From Haberlea rhodopensis (lineage: Eukaryota; Streptophyta; Magnoliopsida; Lamiales; Gesneriaceae): a DNA stretch of 64,000 nucleotides. The DNA is taken from positions 2,852,001 through 2,916,000 of the forward strand of contig CAJQUN010000052.1 of assembly GCA_907163345.1 (NCBI GenBank), read 5' to 3'. The position numbers and the translations under genes are program-made. The notes under the pieces are model-generated. The model worked only from the letters and a program-made list of their open reading frames with translations, was not told the DNA's origin and ran no database searches. This document shows positions 1 through 11,359 of this stretch, piece after piece (the first letter of the stretch is position 1; the number at the start of each line of letters is the position of its first letter).

Positions 1-735
1 ATATTGTATGACGTGGAATGGGTGAATATCAACGCATTGAGGCGTGTTTGTGTACTAATGCGAGACATGCCGTAATATAATATTTGGGGTTCTTGTATGG
101 AGTTGAAATGCAATATACATTGGCTACTCTTATGATGGGATCATAGTGAGCGTAATAGCAATTGTATATGTGCTACCCATATAAGAATAAATATTATATG
201 CAGCCTATAGATTTGGAAACGGTATTCACTGGGATGAGTTTCCTATGACTTTACGATTGTGATGAGATTATGACATGTCATGATATTTACATTATATATA
301 ATTTGTAGAAATTATATTATGTTTGAGTATGTTACAGGAACAACTAAAGGAACCCGAGATACAAATGAAATACAGGGAGTTTTTATAACTACTGTATTGG
401 TGATTTAATTGTACTATTTGTTGCTTATATGTTGATTTTATAACGTATAGTACAATGATGTTTATGTATCTTTTGTGGGTTGTTCTGTAGGGACATTTTG
501 GACGAGGAAAACCATGATTGTGGGTCCTTTTGTATTTAAAACTATGGCATGTAATCAATGAATACATAGTTGTGTTACATCTTAACTCTAGAAGTGCAAA
601 AATTTAAAACTATGGCATGTAATCAATGAATACATAGTTGTGTTACATAATCGACTTAACTCTAGAAGTGCAAACATAATTAATGTTCATATTATTATGT
701 CATTACGATTAAGGCAGTGAGGGTCTTACAGTCCG
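1..735 (+). repeat. LTR-like repeat remnant, 3' part
   Basis: No credible gene lies here. The block ends in a G-rich stretch followed by GTCTTACA (about 713-731), resembling the end of the larger LTR-like block near 24070-24107 (both have a CGATTA-G-AG-GGGTC-TTACA pattern). I read it as the 3' part of a diverged LTR-type repeat entering from outside the window. The match is by eye and partial. Confidence 0.3.
534..674. repeat. Two-copy tandem duplication, period about 68 bp
   Basis: A segment beginning ATTTAAAACTATGGCATG and ending CTCTAGAAGTGCAAA occurs at 534-600 and again at 602-674. The copies are nearly identical apart from about six extra bases (AATCGA) in the second. This is a recent local duplication with no coding content. 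Confidence 0.85.
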
Positions 736-840
736 GAACTCTGTACATGGGATATTTTTGTAATATTCTACTTTACAAGATAATGAAAATCTAGCTCTAC
801 TTTTATCTGTAGTCTGTTTTTGCTTTCAACTTTTGCAAGT

Positions 841-985
841 CAGAGTTCTTAGCAGGGTGACCGTGGTTCAACTCCCTCTGCTAAATAAATTCTTTTATAT
901 GCATGTAACACACCTAAAATCTTGAAATGATCCGGGTTCGAGTCAGCCGCCCCACAGTAGTTGTAATAGTACCAAAAAAAAACTT
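841..985 (+). repeat. SINE-like tRNA-derived fragments
   Basis: Two pol III B-box-like words lie close together, GTGGTTCAACTCCC near 864 and GGGTTCGAGTCAGCC near 933. The second is followed by a short body and an A9 run near 974. This fits degraded tRNA-derived SINE pieces next to the 3' end of the RING gene. No complete A box or target duplication was found. Confidence 0.35.
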
Positions 986-1228
986 GAAATGACAAGAAGA
1001 TAAATCCTCGTTTCATATACCAATGTACAAGATATACAGCAAACTTGAATTCTCCAGCAGAATAATGAATAGATTCAAATTCGAATGGAGAGTTCAGTTC
1101 AGTTAGATAACGCATGAAATTAGCAACCAACAAAGTTAAAAAGTGACAAAACAACAAATTGATTTTTCCCAGCATCCCATCTTGTCTCCATTTTCTTCAG
1201 ACCATCTTCATGCCACCAAATTTGTCTG

Positions 1229-3914
1229 TCATCCATCAATCTCTGCTATGCTTGATGAGCAAGAAGCATGGCTTCCTCTCGTCTGTCTTGTATTATACGA
1301 GTTGCAATTCAAACATTTGTTTGCCAGAATGTGATAGTTCACCTCAGACGTCTCTCCACAGTCATTGCAAAGGATCCAAACCTGAATCATAAAGAATTAC
1401 TCGTATTAGTTTATGCCATTTCAAAAATATGGGAGGACAAGGGGGACTGACAGGGGCCATCGAATTTGCTAATGTCTTGTGTGTTAGCTTTCCTATGTGG
1501 CACAACGATTGAGATGTACCACTTGGACTGCTGTGCAGTTCGCAAAACCTGCGTTTCGTTGTAATCATCAGTCTTTTGTTTGATGTAACAGTAGACGGAT
1601 GATCCTAAACAAGTAGCGTTGCTCGACTAATGACCATGTCCCCCAAACAAAATAAGCGGTAGGACAACAGTTTGAGTTGTTTCTCACCATTTTGTTTTGA
1701 TACATTTCAGGCATAGGAGTAGAAGCAACCTGAAAAATAAAGCATACACAAGAAATGATTAGAGGACTGCGGTTATAACTTATAATCATGTATATAAAAC
1801 ATATACAGTCGACCATTCGTGTATATACCTCCTGATCAAGCTTTTCCCAAACACGGGTCATATCACAATATGACTTCGAACAAACCGGGCAAGAATACCT
1901 GCATATGTAAAATTTTAGCATAACAGCGACGAAATATGGGAGGCGACCAAAATATATGAGTAAACTCTTACTGGAAATGACGTTCCATTTCCTTAATGCA
2001 GTCTAGATGTATGGTGTGACCACATGGCAACACAGTGACATCTCTTGTAGTGTCAAAAAGATACTGCAGTTGTAGATATTCAAAGTTAATAAAAGATAGG
2101 CGTATGCTACCAATACGCGAATAGTCTACCACAATCCATTGGGATTAAAAACTTAGTTGTTATTGTATTCGAATTAGCACCCATTTACCTCGAAGCACAC
2201 GGGGCAATTGTGGTGCATGGCTCTCTCTACACATACATGTGAATCTCTCAGTGAGTTCGAATAGCAACATTCTGAAACAGAGAAGACTTGCTTTTAGCTC
2301 ATCTGTATTACTTCCTATGATTCACTGGGTTATCATCGATAATTTAGAAAAACTTACCACATTTGTCGCAATGGAAGAACTTTTCTTCACCACCAGTTCT
2401 GTTTTTAACCAAAATGAGTGCAAACAAATTGGTTAGATAATGAAAGATAGTTGCAATGAAGGAACTGATAACAGCTACATGAAGGATAATATTTTGCACC
2501 TGCAAATTCCACATCTATCACAGTGAAATTGTTTCTTCGAAACCTGAAAAATATAAGCCTTGTGGTTAAAAAAAGTAACTAACAACAAATATTTCATTTG
2601 TCTGAACAATGATGAACCGAAAAAGCTTACATCATCGTCGAAGAATTTGCATTTTTCGCAAAAGTATTTCCCCATAACGATCCCACAATTAACACACGTT
2701 TTTCGAACCTGAAAGGAGAAAAAAACAACAAAATTCAGCTAACCAATCCAAATAAGTTTGACCAATTTGACAAAACTAGCATCCACCGGTATGAGTTCAA
2801 GTCTGAGACTTACTTCTTGTTCTGTGCAGCACAGAGAGCAGACAACCTGAATACACATATTTATAAAAACAAGTTAATCAAATTAAAATCATACGTATAA
2901 TAACACATATTTATCAAACACCATAGAAAACATTTAACAATCCGGATCAAATCAAGAATCAGGCCAAGAAAAAAATAACCAAGTCACTAAGCTACAAAAT
3001 AAGCAAAAAGGGAAAACAAACTAAAATGAGCATCCATGGCTCGTGTGCAAGAAGCTGTAGCATTCTTGTGAATCGATTGTCATATCGTTATTCGTTTATG
3101 AAATGATTTTCGGCAATGTTTTTTTTCCAGCGAGAAAATCAGTAAATAAATTAGAGGGGCTTGATGAGGATAACTAAGCTGACATGCCGGAGTTAGCTGC
3201 TGGCACAAGAAGAAGTTGTCAAAGCTACCCAAACCTAGGCTCTATAAGAAAATATATAGTGAAGGACCAGAAGTTGTCATTGTATACTCCCCCTGGTCGG
3301 AAGGCAGTGGGAAAAGGATGGGGACACTGGGCGAGATCTATCAGCAGCGAATTCTCCATAAAAATCCAAATGAAAAATTGAATACATATGCTTTAATGCC
3401 TCATAATAAGCAAAACACATCCAACAGCACATAATTTTTACAAAAAAGGATCATAAAAAGTTACCCTCTTTATATCATGCCGCGGGATATCATGGCGTTC
3501 GAGTGGATCAACGTCAATTGCATTCTGCTTATCAAAAATTTAAAAATTAAGCTTCATTTTAAAAATAAGAATAATACTTAAAAAGTTATTATGAATAAAA
3601 AGAACCGTTAACCAAAAAATGCACCTTTGCATCATTGTGGCAGTGCCTACAATCAAAGATCTCATTACAACAGGGTGCTACAATCTTACACTTCCTCTGG
3701 TAATGAGGGCACCTGAAAATTTAATCAAACATTTCCCCAAATAAATATTTAACTTCTACACACAGATCCATATTTCAAAACTGCATATATTTGCCGGACC
3801 ACTGGAAAAGATGGAGAAATATATATACCCAAATTCAAAGAAACCCATCTTCATAATATATTCATCAATAGCAGAAGAATGAGAAATCATCTGATTCTTT
3901 AAACCGCAGTCCAT
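1229..3914 (-). CDS. CHY zinc-finger and RING E3 ubiquitin ligase (MIEL1/RZFP34 type)
   Basis: Twelve exons: 3914-3829, 3712-3625, 3524-3465, 2846-2814, 2708-2631, 2543-2500, 2398-2358, 2271-2189, 2063-1972, 1898-1829, 1729-1688 and 1381-1229. All junctions are GT-AG and phases close to a 289-residue protein with a TGA at 1229-1231. A CHY-type zinc finger starts at about residue 30 (C-P-H-Y-x-R-x-C). A CTCHY zinc region follows (KYFCEKCKFFDDD; FHCDRCGIC). The RING-H2 ligands are C166, C169, C185, H187, H190, C193, C205 and C208. A C-terminal zinc ribbon begins ILCNDC. In Arabidopsis such proteins ubiquitinate MYB factors (MIEL1) or act in ABA and drought responses (CHYR1/RZFP34). The partner here cannot be told from sequence. 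Length is usual for the family (about 265-295). A LINE sits about 850 bp upstream of the ATG. Family assignment is firm; the exact orthologue is not. Confidence 0.93.
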
Positions 3915-4747
3915 TATGAATCCTGATTTGCTAACAGAATTTCTCCTGTAATTCGCAAATAAATTAAAATGAAATCACCAGTCCGCTCACAAAACAACCA
4001 AAACAGTAGGAATAACAGATCTACAATAAAGCAGAAAGAAGGAAAAAAATTTCGAAAAAAAGTTTACAAAGACCCTTTGGTGGAGTACTGATCAAGATTA
4101 GCTAAAATCCTGAAGGGAAACACAATGACGACCCTTCAATGATAAAGTAGTAAAGAAATGATTTTTATGACAATAATTGCAAGATTATAAAAAAATTATC
4201 ATGAGGGGACTCTTAATTTTCTTAAAATCCAATGCATTATGATTATTATTACTATATTCTTACAGACCAAACAGCGAAATTAATCTAGAATTAGTTGTTA
4301 GGTTAAGGCGGTGAAACGGAATGCTTACCAAGAACGACGTTGTATTCAAGGGAAACGCAGGGCTTTATTACAGTTGGGAATGGGGGATGTGCTGACTTGA
4401 ATACGCAGGACGTTATTACAGTTGGGAATGGCGGATGTATTGATTGAATAACAGAACTCGCGTAGTCGTATTATATAGGAAAGAAGAAGCGCGTGATACT
4501 TCCTCTTGTGGTCCGATAAATTTAAAATCTTTGAATTTATTAATTCAAAAAATGTGTTTTTATTACCTTTTTTGAATTTCAAAGAAAAGACATTTACGTT
4601 GTTCAATCTTGTTCCCACCATCCACGTATAGTTGAGTAGACACATCCAATTTTTACATTTGGAAACTTCATAACCTAATGTGATTTCAACGTGTTAAATT
4701 AATAATTCGTAAAATTTGTAAAATAATACATATTCAGAATCAATATA
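3915..4747 (-). other. 5' flank of the RING ligase gene
   Basis: No ORF of note. AT-rich leader and promoter DNA of the minus-strand RING gene lies between its ATG and the LINE insertion. It includes the 48-bp duplication at 4355-4450. No clear TATA box could be fixed. Confidence 0.5.
4355..4450. repeat. Two-copy 48-bp tandem repeat
   Basis: Copies at 4355-4402 and 4403-4450 share TTATTACAGTTGGGAATGG and flanking bases with about six differences. The repeat lies in the upstream region of the RING ligase gene, so it may touch promoter function; that is inference. Confidence 0.75.
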
Positions 4748-4766
4748 GATCCTATGTAATATATAA
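4748..4766. repeat. Target-site duplication of the LINE, 3' side copy
   Basis: GATCCTATGTAATATATAA is present here and, identical over 19 bp, at 8049-8067. It brackets the LINE exactly and begins where the element's tail ends. Confidence 0.92.
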
Positions 4767-7700
4767 CAACAATAACAATTAAGTCTTTAATCTCAATGAA
4801 TTTAGGTAGGCTACATGAACAATAGAGAGAATCAAGTCGGATCGGATACATGCGTCAGTATTCTCCAAACGCTTCTATCAATCAACATATCTTCTGTAAT
4901 CTCTTTGCATTTCAAGTCTTTGCTTATAACTTCGAGTCATGTCTTCTTCAGTCGTCCTCTCGCTTTCGTGAATTGGCCGAAATACACGAACTCCACTCGA
5001 CGCAAAGGTGCAATGTTGGGCCTACGTCGAACATGACCAAACCAACGTAAGAGGCTTTCTTGCATCTTCTCTTCTATACAAGCTACACCTACTTCAGCTC
5101 GAATATATGTGTTCTTTATTTTATCTCTTCCGGTCTTACCACAAATCCAACGAAGCATACGCATATCTGCCACACTCATCTTTTGGGTGTGATTCCTCTT
5201 GGGTGCCCAGCATTCCATCCATACAACATTACAGGTCTAATGACGGTTCCATAAAACTTCCCTTCAATTCAGCGGGATATTACTGTCACGCCCCGGGCCC
5301 AGGCCCGCGCAAGCGCGACTGCACAATGAGCTCTTATAGCAACTACTTCGTATCCGTCCTCGCTCTACGAAAATGGTTAACACAAGTTGCTATAATAGTC
5401 CATTGTAAGCCTTTATAAACCACTTTAAATTTTCATCCACAACCAATGTGGGACAAGGGTATTACAATTACGATCGCATTAAACTCCGGTGGCATTTCTC
5501 CATTTCAACGAGGCAGCCTGAATCTCGTGGTTAACGTCACTGTCAATCTCTCCATCCTTTTGGATAACTGAACCTAGGTATCGAAACTTGCTGCTCATCG
5601 ATACTTCTTTACCACCGAGTGCTACAACACCGGAATCTCAAAAGGTACGACCACTAAATCTGCACTCCATATATTCTGTTTTAGACCTACTTACTCCAAA
5701 ACATTTTGATTCCAATGTCTCTCTCCATAACTCCAATTTGGCATTTACCGCTGTCATTGTCTCGTCGATTAACACAACATCATCAGCAAAAACTATGTTC
5801 CAAGGTAATTCAGTATGTATGTCTTTTGTTATCTCAACCATCACTAGGGCGAACAAGAAAGGACTTAACGCAGACCTTTGATGCAATCCAATAGTGATCG
5901 AGAACTCAATTGTCACCCCACTGCACGTTCTCGCATTGGATGCTACTTCATCGTACGACATACTTGATGTGAACTTTTTTCGTCATCAAAGCCCACCATA
6001 ATATCTCCCTTGGTACTTTATCGTAGACGTTCTCCAAGTCTATAAAGATCATATGCAGACATTTACTCCTCTCACGATAATGCTCGACAAGTTGACAAAG
6101 TAAATTGATAGCTTCCGTAGTTGACCGTCCTGGCATGAACACAAATTGGTTCTCCGATATCTCAACCTCCCTGCTTAAACGACATTCAATTATCCTCTCC
6201 CAAAGCTTTATTGTATGACACATGAGTTTTATACCACGATAGTTGGTGCAACTCTGAATGTCGCACTTGTTCTTATAGATAGGGATGAGAGTACTCTTTC
6301 TCAATTCATTTGGAATTGTGTTACTCCTTCAAATATTGTTAAATAGATCTGTTAGCCAATTTATCAACGTCGATCCTAAACATCTTCATACTTCAATAGG
6401 GATTCCATCAGGACCAATTGTTCATCGTGCGTTCATTTTGTTCAAAACTTCTTTAATCTCGGATTCTCTAAATCTGTGAGTAAACTCATGGTTTACATCA
6501 TGTTGATGGATGTTAAGATTACCTAAATCTTGGCTAAAGCCACCGTTTAACAAGCTGTTAAAATAATTCTTCCATCTTGTTTTGATTTTTTCACATCTAA
6601 CCAAGAATTTATGGTTATCATCTTTATGCATTTCACTGCACATAAGTCTGTTGTCTTCCTCTCCCTCACTCGGGCAATCCTGTAGATATCTTTTTATGCC
6701 TCCTTGGTGTCCAATATATCGTACACTTCTTTGTAGACTTTAGCTCTAGCATCTCGAACCGTTGTCTTTACTTCTTTTTTGACAAGCTTATACATTTCGA
6801 AGGTTGCCCCATTGTTGTTCTTCTTCAGCTCTCTATAAGCATCCCTCTTGATACGGATAACCTTCTTGACGTCTTCATTTCACCATGATGCGTCCTTACA
6901 TGGTGTAGCATATCCTCTTGACTCACCAATGAGCTCTTTAGCCACCATCTTAATGCCACGAGCCATTTTGTTCCAGGTGATATCAGGAGTATCTCTTGGC
7001 GTCCAATTAGTTTCCTCGACTACCTTCTCTAAGAAAGCTTCAAAGTTACCTTCTTTTAACTGCCACCACTTAATTCTATGTTTTAACTTATGCTTAATTC
7101 TAGTAGCCCTGTTCTTAATCCTAACATCTAGAACTAAAAGTCGGTGTTGGTAAAAACACTCTCTCCTGGAATTACCTTACAGTCCAAGCATTTAACTATA
7201 CTATCCTTCTGGCCAAAAATAAATCTATTTGGGTTGCACTAGACCCACTTCTAAAAGTAATTAGGTGAGAGAACCTCTTCTTGAACCAGGTATTGAATAG
7301 GACTAAGTCATATGACATGGCAAAATCCAAAAGTTACTTACCTACGGCGTTCCTATCCCCAAAGTCATAGCCTCTATGAACACTCTCATAACCATCGCGA
7401 TCAGAACATATGTGCCCATTGAAATCTCCACTGATGAATATTTCTCATTAAGGGGTATTCCTTGCACCACGTCGTCAAGATCTTCCCAAAATTTTCGTTT
7501 AATAGCCTCCTCTAGACCAATTTGGGGTGCATAGGCGCTAATGATATTAAAAATATCATTGCCTAATATACTAGCTTAACTAATATTATCATATCTACAT
7601 TCCTCCTAACTTCAACTACATACTCGAGTAGTTTATTTTCTACGATTAGTCTCTACTAACTCTGCTAATCTACTGGTAAGGGAACCTACATTCCAAGAGG

Positions 7701-8048
7701 TTAAACGAATCATATGATCTTGGTTTCGAGCTATATTCTTTACCCCCACTCGCTCGAGGTGAGGGAACCCTTGCTCATTTGACATCACACACAAGCGTCG
7801 ATGTGGCGTGTCGCTTATGGGCACGACCTAGCAGCTCGTGCCCACTTATCACTACACTGGGATCCGGTGCAGTGCGTCGCTGTGTAGGGAACGTCCCAAC
7901 GTAATTCATCTTATAGTTCATGTCATTTAGATGTGCCTAATTTATCCGCCTGGCTGTCACAGGCCTATCACCACCCTGACTTGGGACATGCAGTGATACA
8001 TATCATAAGTGATCCATATCACAAGTGATGTATATCAATGGCGAAGTT
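4767..8048 (-). mobile_element. RTE-type LINE retrotransposon, degenerate, near full length
   Basis: Minus-strand non-LTR retrotransposon. An endonuclease-type opening (IRLTSWNVGSL) lies near 7690. Reverse transcriptase pieces lie at about 6304-5948 (YRGIKLMCHTIKLWERII; GRSTTEAI) and 5961-5638, including the catalytic FADD box with the two Asp. The RTE 3' domain (ADMRMLRWICGKTGRDKI; RWFGHVRRRP) is at about 5218-4937. The reading frame is broken by several shifts and stops, so it is dead. The element ends in a TTG/TTA-rich tail, read on the minus strand, at 4767-4782, which is typical of RTE elements. It is bounded by a perfect 19-bp direct repeat. At 3.1 kb after removing a nested solo LTR, it is close to full length for plant RTE LINEs. 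Confidence 0.9.
5284..5466 (-). mobile_element. 183-bp solo LTR inserted in the LINE
   Basis: The segment starts TGTCACGCCCC and ends GGGTATTACA, giving TGT...ACA termini. It is flanked on both sides by ATTAC (5279-5283 and 5467-5471), a 5-bp target duplication as made by LTR-retrotransposon integrase. Read on the minus strand it holds TTTATAAAGG, a plausible TATA box, and ends GGGGCGTGACA, which suggests minus orientation. It interrupts LINE coding sequence between the RT and the 3' domain. The size suits a TRIM-class element. Confidence 0.85.
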
Positions 8049-8067
8049 GATCCTATGTAATATATAA
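8049..8067. repeat. Target-site duplication of the LINE, 5' side copy
   Basis: Second identical copy of the 19-bp direct repeat seen at 4748-4766. It fixes the 5' end of the LINE at 8048. Confidence 0.92.
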
Positions 8068-9650
8068 ATTAATAAATCTTTAATACATAGTACATTTATG
8101 ATAGTCTACGGATGCTTCATAAAAAAATGACTCAATTCTCATTTGTTTTTTTTGCTGAAATTGATGTCATTTTGAATCTCATCCGGCTCTCTTAACATGG
8201 TAAAAAAATTTGGTATGATTTTCTCATAACCAAATAAAAATTATTCAATATTATTGTCGTTTAAAAGCTTTATTTCGAGAATGATGCTCTATAATAGAAC
8301 TATCATATTCAAAATTCAGTAACCTTTGACAGGACGCTCTCAATTATGTGCTTGTGAGTCAACATGTCTACAGTTGTGTTATTAATTTTCAGGATTGTTC
8401 AAGAGATATTCGATATTTATTCCACTATGATATTAAATATGTGCAATTAATAATTATTAATTTATGATTATTTAATATTCATTAAATTAATAGGATCTCG
8501 CCACTCCTAAATCAATTAATTTATATAGGTTAAACTATACTCGCGTGTTTAGGGATTAGTGACTTATGCATATGCATCACATATTTAATTAAAAAGAAAA
8601 AATAATAATTTTTCAGTTGTAAACTGTAAAGTTGTCCGAGTATATCTAATAGGGTAATCTAAAAGATGCTGGGATATTTAGCAGCAAGGTGGCGTCTTTG
8701 GACGAATGTGGATAAAATAAAAAGATTTGCCTAGTTGGTGATAAGGAATACGTTGGACTTCTTATGTGACAAATACTAGGCTAGCCTGTCTGCATTCAGA
8801 CACTACAACACAGCCTTACGTATACTGAAAGAGACTTCCACTTCTCATTTCTTTTCTTTTTTTTAACGGTGATACGTTAAATCAATTTTTTGTGTGAAAC
8901 ATTGCTAGAACTCAAATATGTTTAAAGTGGGCATAAATTCTTATCTATTCGACAAGACCGGGGAGCTCCGTCCACTTCTCATTTCTGATTAGTTTTGTGT
9001 ATATATCTTTAAAAAGTTGGGTTTGCTTGAAGAATCTAAGCATGAGTAAGGATGCGATAAGGACCAAAAAGTATCCTTATCAGCTTCATCAACAGCTGGT
9101 TTGGAGGAAAGCTCTGTCATCTTTATCACAATTTACAGTTCTTGTCCATTAAAGACCATTTTTTGGACCAAAATATTCCCTTTTTTTTCTTTTTGGCACA
9201 TGAGATAAGACGTGTTCCCTTAGTTTCCAGCTTCGGTTCTAGATCACTACACTGTTGCTTTCGTTTGCAAGTTTTTATCCACTTACTCCTCTTCGTTTCT
9301 TTACTTTCTTTTACCAGTATATCAAATGTGATAATCAAACCAATTCTATGTTGGAAAAATATGCTTAATTAATTGAAATTAAGCATGAAAATAAAGAAAA
9401 ATCGAACTAAGAAAAAATCGGAATATTCGGACGCTAAAACACCTCCAGGAAAAATCAGGGCAGTGTATTCAGCGTTAGCGCTGACTGCCTGTAAAAAAAA
9501 ATTTGAGGCAGTAAATGTGTCGCTAGGGCGCTGCCCAGGCAGCTAGCTCCCGGCAATTTTTTTGAATGATTGCATCTTTTGGCATGCAGATGCGATTTTT
9601 TGTGAATTGGTAACTCCAAATGATGTGTTTTTGTGACATCTCACGGGCCA

Positions 9651-9659
9651 ATATATATA

Positions 9660-9733
<74 letters not shown>
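9651..9733. repeat. (AT)n microsatellite, about 80 bp
   Basis: Uninterrupted alternating AT except one C near 9661. It is a simple repeat, likely length-variable between individuals. Confidence 0.97.
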
Positions 9734-9734
<1 letters not shown>

Positions 9735-9779
9735 CAGACCTATGATGAACTAAAATATGATTTTCGAAAATGAAACACA

Positions 9780-10091
9780 TTATTTTGTGATAAAAGCAAG
9801 ATCAAAATTATATTCATCCATATTCATATCTTGTTCTTCAAAGCGAGTTTGTAACTTTTGTGGTTTGTAAGGCTTGTGATTTGTAGTGCAACTATCATAA
9901 GTGAAAGTCGTTGTATCTTGAGATAATATTGTCATATTCTGTACGTATCGTGAGCGGGGTAAAATCTTCTTAAAGACAAAATGTTTAACTTGGCTCGACT
10001 CTGTAAACATTTTAACTCCCAATATATCGAAGCAATGGTGAAAGCATACAACACACACCCGTTCTATACGTGATTTTTTCCCCCAATCCAA
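9780..10091 (-). CDS. Unassigned 103-codon ORF
   Basis: An open frame of 103 codons beginning MDWGKKSRIERVCVVC, with a cysteine/histidine cluster (CVVCFHHCFD) near residues 13-22 and an acidic C terminus (FEEQDMNMDEYNFDL). I do not recognise it. It abuts an (AT)n tract, has no matching exon nearby and sits in repeat-rich DNA. It could be a transposon-gene fragment, a short lineage gene or chance. Confidence 0.2.
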   Translation of the reverse strand: MDWGKKSRIERVCVVCFHHCFDILGVKMFTESSQVKHFVFKKILPRSRYVQNMTILSQDTTTFTYDSCTTNHKPYKPQKLQTRFEEQDMNMDEYNFDLAFITK

Positions 10092-10208
10092 CTACGTTAA
10101 TAATGTTATATTGTTATTATTATTTGCATATAAGTAAAGGTAAAGTGTACATGAATTTATGAATTTTTATATAATATTTTAAAAAATAATAAAAACTAGT
10201 TCAAAATT

Positions 10209-10332
10209 TTAGCATGCGATCATGAAGTCATTTCAAATCGTTATCGAAATGAAATCATTTCATCTAAATATTAGCATGTGATCACGAAGTCATTTCAAAT
10301 CGTTATTGAAATGAAATCATTTCATCTAAATT
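10209..10332. repeat. 62-bp tandem duplication
   Basis: TTAGCATG(C/T)GATCA(T/C)GAAG followed by TCATTTCAAATCGTTAT and AAATGAAATCATTTCATC occurs at 10209-10270 and again at 10271-10332, with only a few mismatches. The unit also holds a short inverted repeat, GAAATGA/TCATTTC. Confidence 0.85.
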
Positions 10333-10544
10333 TTGAGTTGGTTCAATGTAACATCAATTGCTTTTGGAGAAAACCCTTTTATCGAGAAGCACGCAATTTA
10401 ATGGAAGCTTTATCATCAAAGGTGGGATTCAATTCATATTTATGAATGTAGGTCATATGCGCGCTAGATCCATATCCAGGTACTTGATTCGATGGATAAA
10501 TTATAGGTTTTTGGGTTTAATTATAGTTATTGTAAAATTTAAAA

Positions 10545-10655
10545 GCGAATGGTTTAGCAGCTCATCTGACACCGATCTTAATTACGAATCGAGAGTCTCA
10601 TATTCGAGTTTTCATCCCACTCTCAAATAATTGTAATAGTTGCTCAATTTTTTTT
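10545..10655 (+). repeat. tRNA-derived SINE-like fragment
   Basis: An A-box-like stretch (GGTTTAGCAGCTCATCTGAC, 10549 on) is followed about 45 bp later by a B-box-like ATATTCGAGTTTTCATCCC. A GTAATAG and T/A-rich tail follows, with a partial repeat of the ending at 10680-10710. This is SINE architecture, diverged; no target duplication was found. Confidence 0.4.
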
Positions 10656-11359
10656 AAAAGAATAGTATTTTAAATAATTTCACTCTCAAACAGTTGTAAT
10701 AGTTTTAAAAAAAGAATGGTATTTTAAATAATTCATTAACTAGTATTTTCAAACATTAAAAAAAATCATATTGATGACTTCCAAGTCTCGTATAGTAAAT
10801 TTTTTTATTTTATCAATTTTGCATTTGTAAATGAATCATGTGTGTTCATTAAATAAGTTAATTTAAAAATATATATGACTCATTTACGCAAGTGAAATAA
10901 TAAAGATATACCATTTGATTTGTTGAAGTCAGTCTTATTCGAATAGTTTGGTAATTGTTTCACTTAAGGTATGTTTCATCCTAGTTATAACGTGACATCG
11001 AAAATTAATGATATATCCGATATCATATCAGCATTATGAGATAAAAGACTAAAATTAAAGATAATGACTAACCTAGTAGACTAGCACTGGATTTGATTAT
11101 TTACTTTGGATTTAATTAATTACTGGACCAAAAATAAAAAAAAATGATCAAGTTAAGTTACCAAAATTGTAATTTTATCTCAACTTTGTTCTACTTGACA
11201 TTTTTATTCTTAAGATATATAAAGGAAGAGCCCCTAAATATACAATTTACATTTTAAGTATGTAGAGAATATAAAAAAATTTGTCTTCTTTATAAAAAAA
11301 ATTGTAAAAAAAATCAGCATTTATCTAGCAAATCTTCATTTTTAAGTATGTAGACTAAA

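Larger units (their letters stand above)
8068..11359. other. AT-rich intergenic region with repeats
   Basis: No convincing host gene. It contains an (AT)n tract (9651-9733), a small unassigned ORF (9780-10091), a 62-bp tandem duplication (10209-10332) and a SINE-like fragment (10545-10655). A GC-richer patch near 9460-9560 (AGCGTTAGCGCTGACTGCC, GGGCGCTGCCCAGGCAG) looks like repeat or LTR sequence rather than a gene. Confidence 0.6.

Noticed and set aside
3184..3434. Two overlapping ORFs of 65-72 codons between ligase exons 3 and 4
   Set aside because: They lie in an intron of the RING gene on the opposite strand and show no family features.
5008..5418. 136-codon plus-strand ORF
   Set aside because: Spans the antisense of the LINE 3' domain and the solo LTR boundary, so it cannot be a gene.
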